5,156 bases of DNA from Lachnospiraceae bacterium. GTDB lineage: Bacteria; Bacillota_A; Clostridia; Lachnospirales; Lachnospiraceae. Shown one piece after another: positions 1-4,982 of this stretch; positions within the stretch are counted from its first letter, which is position 1; every line of letters starts with the position of its first letter. Below the pieces are notes generated by a model. It had not been told where the DNA came from and made no database searches. It saw only the letters and a list, made by a program, of their open reading frames with translations. The stretch covers positions 1-5,156 of the forward strand of contig JAFRYJ010000188.1 in the NCBI GenBank assembly GCA_017437705.1, given 5' to 3'. The translations under genes were made by a program, and so were the position numbers.

Positions 1-164
1 TCCCTCTGGGAATCGTTCTTGAGTTCGTAGGTCCCGCTATTATCCACTGGGCTCTTACACAGAAGTTCTTCCAGAGACATGCAGCAGCTGTTCCTGTACA
101 GGGATTCGCTGGTATCATGACCGCCATCCTTGCAGTTATCTTCAAGGCAGCTGGGGTTATGTAA
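1..164 (+). CDS. C-terminal end of a membrane protein, unidentified (5' truncated)
   Basis: The reading frame is open from base 3 and ends at TAA 162-164, giving the last 53 residues of a protein that starts outside the window. The residues read PLGIVLEFVGPAIIHWALTQ, then a short charged stretch (KFFQRH), then a second hydrophobic stretch ending in IFKAAGVM. This pattern of two hydrophobic segments joined by a basic loop fits the end of a polytopic inner-membrane protein, such as a permease. I do not recognise the family. The other two plus frames meet stops within the first 30 bases, and this frame ends cleanly just before a hairpin terminator, which supports it as real coding sequence. It points toward the lar operon and converges with it, so it is a separate transcription unit. 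Lactate or nickel transport would be tempting given the neighbours, but nothing in the visible residues shows it. Confidence 0.7.
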   Translation, partial: PLGIVLEFVGPAIIHWALTQKFFQRHAAAVPVQGFAGIMTAILAVIFKAAGVM

Positions 165-212
165 CTATTGAATATCCCGTATCTTTGACCCGGGATGTTG
201 ATAAACAAATAC

Positions 213-246
213 GGCCGTCGTACTGAATGTACGGCGGCCTTGTTCT
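213..246. terminator. Hairpin terminator between convergent genes, possibly bidirectional
   Basis: GGCCGTCGTAC (213-223) pairs with GTACGGCGGCC (229-239) around a 5-nt loop TGAAT. This gives 11 pairs, ten Watson-Crick and one G-U in the plus-strand RNA. The plus-strand tail is TTGTTCT, which is moderately T-rich. In minus-strand RNA the wobble becomes an A-C mismatch, but the tail reads GTATTTGTTTATC, which is also U-rich. The element lies 49 nt after the plus-strand stop codon and 55 nt beyond the minus-strand radical SAM stop, so it probably ends both transcripts. It is the main feature of the 129-nt gap 165-293. Confidence 0.75.
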
Positions 247-293
247 GTGCCTGTATTCGATTCCTATTGTTTTGCTGCGGCGCTTTCCGGCCG

Positions 294-1190
294 TCACAGT
301 TTAAGTATCATGCCCTCTGCCCCGTGATGCACAGGAACATCATCCAGTTTTTCTTTCATCCTTTCCCTTCTGTTTTTGAGCTCCGCAAGGATCTTCTCTT
401 TATCTTCGTTCAGATATCCCTGAAGCCTTATGACATTTGACGGATGTACGCCGAAATAAAAGCAGTCCTTAATATCAAGCGCAGAGATGAACGTCTCCAT
501 CTCATCCAGGTATTCGCCGTTCGTCAGCTCTTTGAATGCCCCTGACTGCAGATCGTCATAAAGGGGGCAGCCCGGCACCGCATGGATCGTCCCGGTGAAA
601 ATGATATAGGGCTTAGTCCTGTTCATAAGTTCCGCCGTGAGCCGTGCGTGTTCTTCAGACATTTCTTTGCCCGCACAGCCGAAAATGATGTTGGCGCCGT
701 AATCCATGCCGGCATCCTTGAGCCTTAACAGCTGGTACTCTGCCTCCTTTGCATCATAACCCTTGTTCATGTACTGAAGGGCGCTGTCAAGTCCGCTCTC
801 CACGCCGATATTCAGGTCGTTTATGCCCAGCCTCCTCAGCTCCTTCAGGCCCTCGTCCGACTTGCCCCTTATATTGTTGATGGACGCGTACATCGCTATG
901 GTCTCCGTCTTCGGCAGATACTTATGAACAAGCTCAGCGATGCTTACGAGCCTTTCCGCGGAAAGGCAGAACGCATCGCCGTTTTCCAGAAATACCCTGT
1001 CGGTATCGGGATAATACTGCGATGCTTCCCTAAGATCAGATTCGATCTGCTCCAGCGTCTCGGTCCCGAACTGTTCGTCCCTGTACATGGTGCAGAAAGT
1101 GCATTTATTGTACGAACACCCTCTCGTCACCTGTAAAAGCAGTGATGCCGCTTCAAACGGCGGTCTGTATGTAACGCCCGTGTATTTCAT
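294..1190 (-). CDS. Radical SAM protein (COG1032-like), last gene of the lar operon
   Basis: This is a 298-residue radical SAM enzyme; such enzymes bind a [4Fe-4S] cluster and cleave S-adenosylmethionine to make a radical. The cluster motif is near the N-terminus: GCSYNKCTFCTMY with Cys25, Cys30 and Cys33. The spacing is CX4CX2C, not the usual CX3CX2C. Other core landmarks are LENGDAF at about 68-74 (in the place of the Gly-rich SAM-binding motif), NIGVESG at 127-133 and NIIFGCAG at 167-174. These resemble the Elp3/MiaB/YgiQ-type fold. There is no visible N-terminal B12 domain, TRAM domain or C-terminal extra cluster, so it is a compact single-domain enzyme. The start has AAAGGA 6 nt upstream, and only 26 nt separate it from the larE stop, so it is cotranscribed with larBCE. 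Its substrate is unknown. A role in NPN cofactor biology is inferred from position only. Confidence 0.9.
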   Translation of the reverse strand: MKYTGVTYRPPFEAASLLLQVTRGCSYNKCTFCTMYRDEQFGTETLEQIESDLREASQYYPDTDRVFLENGDAFCLSAERLVSIAELVHKYLPKTETIAMYASINNIRGKSDEGLKELRRLGINDLNIGVESGLDSALQYMNKGYDAKEAEYQLLRLKDAGMDYGANIIFGCAGKEMSEEHARLTAELMNRTKPYIIFTGTIHAVPGCPLYDDLQSGAFKELTNGEYLDEMETFISALDIKDCFYFGVHPSNVIRLQGYLNEDKEKILAELKNRRERMKEKLDDVPVHHGAEGMILKL

Positions 1191-1216
1191 TGCAAGTCCT
1201 TTCCGCCCTGTCCGCT

Positions 1217-2041
1217 TCAGGCTTTTCCGGCTTTATCAAGTCCTTCGTTCATGCTGCCCGTCCTGTAGCCCTTAAGATCCATGGCGGTATACGAGAACCC
1301 CAGCTCTTTGAAATATCTGTTGATCTCGTCCCGCACGGGCTGTTCCAGGAGCCTCTTCATCTCCGACGGATCCGTCTCTATCCTGGCCAGGTCCCCGTGG
1401 ATCCTTACACGGACACGTGAAAACCCCATGTCCAGAAGCTTCTGCTCCGCCCTGTCTGCCCTGGAAAGCCCTTCTTCATCAATAATATCCCCGTAGGGAA
1501 ACCTGGTGGCCAGACAGGCCAGGGAAGGCTTGTTCCATATGCTTATCCCGGCTTCCTTCGCCAGAAGCCTTATATCGTCTTTTTTGAGTCCCGCTTCCTT
1601 TAAAGGACTAAGCACGCCCGACTCCTCCAGCGCTCTAAGACCCGGCCTGTAATCCGATACGTCATCTGCATTGGAGCCCTCGCATACAGTATTAAAGCCC
1701 TTTTCCGCAGCTGCAGAACTTATGCATTCAAAAAGAGCCTTCTTGCAGTGATAGCACCGGTCCGGGGTATTCTCGCGGAATTCCTTTATTATCAAGGCAT
1801 CAAACTCCGCGATCACCTGGGTGATGCCTTCCGATCCGCAGAATTCCCGGGTCTCTCTAAGTTCTCTCTCCGGTATCATACAGGCCTTTACGGTGACGGC
1901 GATCACATCATCTCCCAGAATGTCGTGGGCCGTTTTCAGCAGAAACGCGGAATCTATGCCTCCGGAAAAGGCCACAGCCAGCTTTCCCTGCTTTTTTATG
2001 TTTTCTTCAAGCAGTCTCTTCTTCTCTGCAGGATCGTTCAT
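1217..2041 (-). CDS. larE: LarE, ATP-dependent sulfur transferase of NPN cofactor synthesis
   Basis: LarE converts pyridinium-3,5-biscarboxylic acid mononucleotide to the bisthiocarboxylic form. It activates each carboxylate with ATP and then adds sulfur, in the cytoplasm. The protein has 274 residues, a normal family length. The PP-loop for ATP is SGGIDS at 26-31. A family-typical RCYHCKK lies at 95-101 and EGSNADD at 121-127. The catalytic stretch KPSLACLATRFPYG (171-184) places a cysteine at residue 176, the same number as the sacrificial Cys176 of Lactobacillus plantarum LarE. No cysteine follows it, so the three-cysteine [4Fe-4S] form of the enzyme is unlikely. That implies each LarE donates its own cysteine sulfur and becomes dehydroalanine, with two LarE molecules used per cofactor. 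The start overlaps the larC stop as ATGA, with GGGAG about 7 nt upstream, so translation is coupled. Confidence 0.95.
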   Translation of the reverse strand: MNDPAEKKRLLEENIKKQGKLAVAFSGGIDSAFLLKTAHDILGDDVIAVTVKACMIPERELRETREFCGSEGITQVIAEFDALIIKEFRENTPDRCYHCKKALFECISSAAAEKGFNTVCEGSNADDVSDYRPGLRALEESGVLSPLKEAGLKKDDIRLLAKEAGISIWNKPSLACLATRFPYGDIIDEEGLSRADRAEQKLLDMGFSRVRVRIHGDLARIETDPSEMKRLLEQPVRDEINRYFKELGFSYTAMDLKGYRTGSMNEGLDKAGKA

Positions 2042-3351
2042 TTGCTGTCTCCCAGGCGCTTCCTGACTTCATCGAGGCTCATGCCCCTCTCCGTGGCGAT
2101 CCGCGCCAGATCGTCGTATTCGTATTTGATCCGTTCGGCCCCGTAACCGCTTGATACCTTGCGCCTCACGCTGCCGAATTCGGTGCCCACTGTCTCTACG
2201 CGGCGGTCCATGACATAACGTTTCGTCACGCTCTCCCTTACGCCGATCGTCGTCGTATATTTAAACAGATCTTCCAGCATTTTCGCCTTCTTATCCTCTG
2301 TGCACATCACGCGGATAAGAGTGCCTGTCCTGCCCTTTTTCATGCCCACGGGCACGGTGTAGACCTCCCTGGCACCGCTCTCAAAGAGCCTCTCCATGGC
2401 AAAGGAAATGTCTTCCGCCGTCATGTCGTCGACATTGCAGGAAAGCTCAAGGACCGTATCCGTGGCGTCTTTTGTTTCTCCCAGTATCGCCCTTAAACAG
2501 TTCGGCCTTTCGAAGTCCTTTTTACCCATGCCGTAGCCGATCCTCTCCATGGTCATCAGCGGCATTTCTCCGAAGCTTTCTGAGAAATACTTCAGCAGCG
2601 CCGCCCCTGTGGGCGTGCAGAGCTCCCCGATGATGCTTCCACCATACGAGGGTATTCCCCTCAGAATATCAGCCGTGGCGGGCGCCGGCACCGGGAGTAT
2701 GCCGTGGGCGCATTTGACTGTGCCGCTGCCGGTGTGCACCGGCGACGCCGCGATCCTGTCAGGGGCGATCTCATCGATCAGAAGGCACACCGCGGCGATG
2801 TCAGCGACCGCATCCATTGTACCCACTTCGTGGAAATGTATATCGGTCACAGGCACGCCGTGCACCTTGCTTTCCGCCTCCGCGATGATCCTGTATACAT
2901 TCAGCACATCCTGCTTCACCTTTTCGGGCAGACCCAGATGATCTTCTACTATATGCTCAATGTCGTGCATGCTGCTGTGGTGATGGCCGTGATGATGCCC
3001 GTGTTCATGCCTGTGTTCGTGGTCATGGTCATGGTGATGCCCGTGATCGTGGTCATGCTCATGATGATGCTCATGGTCGTGATCATGGTGGTGCCCATGC
3101 CCGTCTTCATGATCGTGACCGCAGCATCCTTCAGCATCCGCGTCTTCGCTGCGGCCGTTTACCTTAACGTTCATATGCGTACCGCAGATGCCGCATTTCA
3201 CCGACGGCTCCGCCTCGAAAACGACGCCCGGAATGCCGATTGCATTCAGTTTATCCATAAAACTCTCCCTGTCAGGCAGGAGCTCCAGAAGCGCCGATGT
3301 CAGCATATCTCCCGCGGCTCCCATGCTGCAGTCGAGATAAAGTATCTTCAT
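2038..3351 (-). CDS. larC: LarC, CTP-dependent nickel insertase of NPN cofactor synthesis, with His-rich insertion
   Basis: LarC inserts nickel into the bisthiocarboxylic mononucleotide with CTP hydrolysis, finishing the nickel-pincer nucleotide. The protein has 437 residues. The N-terminal LarC1 part opens with MKILYLDCSMGAAGDM, the family signature, and continues with DIHFHEVGTMDAVADI at 170-185 and ELCTPTGAALL at 243-253. The C-terminal LarC2 part has CNVDDMTAEDI at 305-315 and TTTIGVRES at 366-374. Between residues 79 and 125 lies a low-complexity insertion with 28 histidines in 47 residues, mixed with Asp, Glu and Gly. It is preceded by Cys76-Cys77 and by CGIC (Cys53, Cys56), all plausible metal ligands. 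In Lactobacillus plantarum the two parts need a ribosomal frameshift; here they are one frame. The start overlaps the larB stop as ATGA, with GGAGG 7 nt upstream inside larB. The stop overlaps larE in the same way. Confidence 0.96.
   Translation of the reverse strand: MKILYLDCSMGAAGDMLTSALLELLPDRESFMDKLNAIGIPGVVFEAEPSVKCGICGTHMNVKVNGRSEDADAEGCCGHDHEDGHGHHHDHDHEHHHEHDHDHGHHHDHDHEHRHEHGHHHGHHHSSMHDIEHIVEDHLGLPEKVKQDVLNVYRIIAEAESKVHGVPVTDIHFHEVGTMDAVADIAAVCLLIDEIAPDRIAASPVHTGSGTVKCAHGILPVPAPATADILRGIPSYGGSIIGELCTPTGAALLKYFSESFGEMPLMTMERIGYGMGKKDFERPNCLRAILGETKDATDTVLELSCNVDDMTAEDISFAMERLFESGAREVYTVPVGMKKGRTGTLIRVMCTEDKKAKMLEDLFKYTTTIGVRESVTKRYVMDRRVETVGTEFGSVRRKVSSGYGAERIKYEYDDLARIATERGMSLDEVRKRLGDSK
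2977..3117 (-). repeat. Low-complexity His-codon tract inside larC
   Basis: This stretch codes for residues 79-125 of LarC. On the coding strand it is built of short imperfect units of CAT/CAC alternating with GAC/GAG/GGC, giving HDH, HHHDHDHEH and HGHHH patterns. The codons are mixed (CAT and CAC, GAC and GAT), so it is a protein-level repeat and not a perfect DNA repeat. It may still change length by slippage in units of three. It also keeps the opposite strand and one shifted frame open. Those shadow frames, rich in Met, Val and Thr, should not be read as genes. Confidence 0.9.
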
Positions 3352-4103
3352 TGTTTTGCCTCCATATGATTTATGAGGGACGCCAGATAGCCCGCGCCGA
3401 AACCGTTGTCGATATTTACCACCGACACGCCCGACGCGCAGGAATTCAGCATCGATAACAGCGCCGTAAGTCCGTTGAAGGACGCTCCGTAGCCCACGCT
3501 GGTGGGCAGCGCAATAACTGGACAGTCTGCAAGCCCTCCGATAACGCTGGCCAGCGCGCCTTCCATGCCTGCAGATGCGATTATGACAGAAGCGCCCATT
3601 ATCTCGTCGAGATGCGAAAGCAGTCTGTGCAGGCCGGCCACGCCCACGTCATAGAGCCTTACGACATCGTTCCCGAAGCACTCCGCGGTAACGGCGGCTT
3701 CTTCTGCCACGGGTATATCGCTGGTGCCCCCCGTGGCTACAACGATCCTCCCGATACCGTCGGGCGCAGGGACATCACCGTAAAAGGCAGCCCGGGCTTC
3801 CGGAAAATATCGGAGCCGGTCCTTCAGGGATAGCTCATTATATTTTTCGGCGGAAAGCCTCGTTACAAGTATCCGTTCCTGTCCGCCTTTTATCATCGTT
3901 TCCAGTATGGCTGTGATCTGCTCCGCGGTCTTGCCCGCCCCGTAGATCACCTCGGGAAAGCCTTTCCTTACACGCCGGTGCATATCCACCTTCGCGAAGC
4001 CGATGTCCTCAAAAGGCTCTTTCTTAAGTGCCAGGAGGGCGTCTTCCACTGTAACGCTGCCGTCCTTTACGCCCTCAAGTATTCTTTTCACATCTGTGTT
4101 CAT
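3348..4103 (-). CDS. larB: LarB, NaAD carboxylase/hydrolase, first enzyme of NPN cofactor synthesis
   Basis: LarB carboxylates C5 of the pyridinium ring of nicotinic acid adenine dinucleotide and cleaves off AMP, giving pyridinium-3,5-biscarboxylic acid mononucleotide. The C-terminal half is the PurE (AIR carboxylase)-like domain, with IVVATGGTSDIPVAEEA, then SAGMEGALASVIGGL, then PTSVGYGASFNGLTALLSML. The cysteine in MLNSCASGVSVVNIDNG is residue 222 when counted from the start chosen here, and matches the catalytic Cys221 of the Lactobacillus plantarum enzyme in position. The N-terminal half holds RKGFPEVIYGAGKT, also typical. Three in-frame ATGs are close together, at 4112, 4109 and 4103. 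AGGAG at 4118-4114 lies only 1 nt from the first, 4 nt from the second and 10 nt from the third. I chose the third (MNTDVKRILEGVKDG, 251 residues); 4109 is possible and 4112 least likely. The stop overlaps larC by 4 nt. Confidence 0.95.
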   Translation of the reverse strand: MNTDVKRILEGVKDGSVTVEDALLALKKEPFEDIGFAKVDMHRRVRKGFPEVIYGAGKTAEQITAILETMIKGGQERILVTRLSAEKYNELSLKDRLRYFPEARAAFYGDVPAPDGIGRIVVATGGTSDIPVAEEAAVTAECFGNDVVRLYDVGVAGLHRLLSHLDEIMGASVIIASAGMEGALASVIGGLADCPVIALPTSVGYGASFNGLTALLSMLNSCASGVSVVNIDNGFGAGYLASLINHMEAKQ

Positions 4104-4113
4104 AAGCATCATG

Positions 4114-4118
4114 CTCCT
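4114..4118 (-). promoter_or_regulatory. Ribosome binding site of larB that decides its start
   Basis: The minus strand reads AGGAG followed by C and then ATG ATG CTT ATG. The first ATG (4112) is too close to the AGGAG to be initiated well, so the real start is probably 4103, or else 4109. The site lies 8 nt after the closing arm of the leader hairpin at 4127-4156. Confidence 0.7.
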
Positions 4119-4126
4119 GTTGTATC

Positions 4127-4156
4127 AAAGCCCGCATGGATCATTAAACGGGCTTT
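4127..4156 (-). other. Leader hairpin just upstream of the larB ribosome binding site
   Basis: AAAGCCCG (4127-4134) and CGGGCTTT (4149-4156) form a perfect 8-bp stem with a 14-nt loop. In larB mRNA the structure ends 8 nt before AGGAG. No run of U follows it on the minus strand, so it does not look like a normal terminator. It could protect the 5' end, tune larB translation, or be a weak plus-strand stop (the plus-strand tail is only TC followed by A-rich sequence). The arms are clear in the sequence; the function is inference. Confidence 0.5.
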
Positions 4157-4176
4157 TCAAAAAATCTCCCATAAAC

Positions 4177-4212
4177 AAAAAGCAGCCGGTCCGAAAGGAA
4201 TGGCTGCTTTTT
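4177..4212. terminator. Strong symmetric rho-independent terminator between the membrane pair and larB
   Basis: AAAAAGCAGCC (4177-4187) is perfectly complementary to GGCTGCTTTTT (4202-4212). Inside, TCC GAAA GGA (4190-4199) adds three more pairs closed by a GAAA tetraloop on the plus strand, separated by a G-A mismatch and a G-T pair. In minus-strand RNA the stem is followed by UUUUUGUUUAUG, a good U tail. It begins 12 nt after the stop of the 108-residue membrane protein gene. The A-run and T-run are symmetric, so it can also stop plus-strand transcription. It implies that larBCE is expressed by read-through or from its own promoter. I found no convincing -35/-10 pair between here and larB. 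Confidence 0.85.
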
Positions 4213-4224
4213 CCGTTCAGTCTG

Positions 4225-4551
4225 TCAGGCTTCAGCCTTATTTCTCTTAAAAAGCGCTGATCTTACAACTCCCTTGGGATCCTTAACAAGCAGTATTATG
4301 ATCCATATTATAAGACCGAGGGCTACTGCGGATAAGCCCAGGAACGTATCGTTCAGCATATCTTCGGGAGCCGGGGTGAAATACTCCGCGCCGAGCTCCG
4401 CATATTCAAATATGGCGTCTACCAGCCACATGATGGAAGCGCCCCAGTACATAAAGCAAAGTATGCCAAGCATCATCGAGTTGTCGGGGGCTTTTTTGTA
4501 CCAGACAGCCGTAGTGATGGCTGCCGCAAAAACAGTTATAAGCAAAGTCAT
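4225..4551 (-). CDS. Small three-segment membrane protein, unknown function (lar-associated)
   Basis: This 108-residue protein is not one I can assign to a named family. It shows three hydrophobic segments at about 2-16, 25-48 and 69-90, and a basic C-terminus (RSALFKRNKAEA). The second segment carries FMYWGASIMWLVDAIFEY. It is followed by a strongly acidic loop, ELGAEYFTPAPEDMLND (about 52-68), with six Glu or Asp residues. There is no signal-peptide cleavage pattern, so an integral inner-membrane protein is likely. The start is well supported by AAAGGAG 7 nt upstream. It lies 32 nt after the 132-residue membrane protein gene, so the two are probably made together and may form a complex. A terminator follows 12 nt after its stop. 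Nickel uptake, small-acid passage or a membrane partner of a cofactor-dependent enzyme are possible roles by context, none shown by sequence. Confidence 0.85.
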   Translation of the reverse strand: MTLLITVFAAAITTAVWYKKAPDNSMMLGILCFMYWGASIMWLVDAIFEYAELGAEYFTPAPEDMLNDTFLGLSAVALGLIIWIIILLVKDPKGVVRSALFKRNKAEA

Positions 4552-4583
4552 AACATATCTCCTTTATCCGGCAGCTGATGCCG

Positions 4584-4982
4584 TCAGCCCGCTGCAGGTG
4601 TCCTGCTCTCTCTTTTTTCCATGATCGCGGCAACGCCGAGCATTACAAGCCATACAGCCGTTACCAGCACTGCCATCATGACCCCGACCGTCGCCATCTC
4701 GTGCAGCATCTCCGCCGTATCTGCCGGATCCGCCGCCGCTGTCAGGAACGGGAACCAGGGAACCACCTCTCCGTGCCATACATGCTCAAAAGCAAGAAGG
4801 ATGACTCCTCCCCATAAAAGGTTTCTGAGCCATTTGAGTTTTGTTGAAAAAGGTATCTTTGCTGCAGCTTCAACTGCATCGGTGCTTCCGCTTTCAATCT
4901 TCTTCTCTTCGTTCTTTTCTGCGACTTTAGCCGCGATGGTCGTGATAACTGCTTCAGCAGCCGGTACTATAAAACATGCCAT
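4584..4982 (-). CDS. Small membrane protein with EHVWHGE motif, unknown function (lar-associated)
   Basis: This 132-residue protein is not one I can assign to a named family. The N-terminus MACFIVPAAEAVITTIAAKV is hydrophobic (about 1-20) and is followed by a charged, Lys/Glu-rich linker at 21-48. A membrane segment at about 52-68 runs into the polar-aromatic motif FEHVWHGEVVPWFPF (65-79), then a loop with Asp, Glu and HEM (His94, Glu95, Met96), then a last membrane segment at about 98-120. His67, His70, Glu66, Glu72 and His94 lie at the ends of membrane segments and could bind a metal; this is inference. The start is strong: AGAGGAGG 7 nt upstream of ATG at 4982. It is the first gene after the palindrome-rich leader and is followed after 32 nt by the other small membrane protein gene. 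Together they look like a two-protein membrane unit placed ahead of larBCE. Confidence 0.85.
   Translation of the reverse strand: MACFIVPAAEAVITTIAAKVAEKNEEKKIESGSTDAVEAAAKIPFSTKLKWLRNLLWGGVILLAFEHVWHGEVVPWFPFLTAAADPADTAEMLHEMATVGVMMAVLVTAVWLVMLGVAAIMEKRESRTPAAG

Noticed and set aside
174..196. Inverted repeat ATCCCG/CGGGAT with an 11-nt loop just after the first stop codon
   Set aside because: The 6-bp stem has no T-run after it, and a much better terminator follows at 213-246. Probably chance.
195..440. Plus-strand open frame of 81 codons starting in the terminator region
   Set aside because: It starts just before the terminator hairpin, has no ribosome binding site, and runs into the antisense of the radical SAM gene.
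1748..2146. Plus-strand open frame of 132 codons spanning the larE/larC junction
   Set aside because: It lies opposite two well-recognised genes, and the translation has no recognisable motif.
2977..3117. Tandem-repeat or CRISPR-like appearance of the CATGACCACGAGCAT-type units
   Set aside because: The units are too short and irregular with no spacers, and they are fully explained as His codons inside larC.
2704..3369. Long plus-strand open frame opposite larC (221 codons), rich in Met and Val
   Set aside because: It is the antisense shadow of the His-codon tract and surrounding larC codons. Its runs of Met, Val and Pro come from reading CAT/CAC and GAC in reverse, and larC on the other strand is certain.
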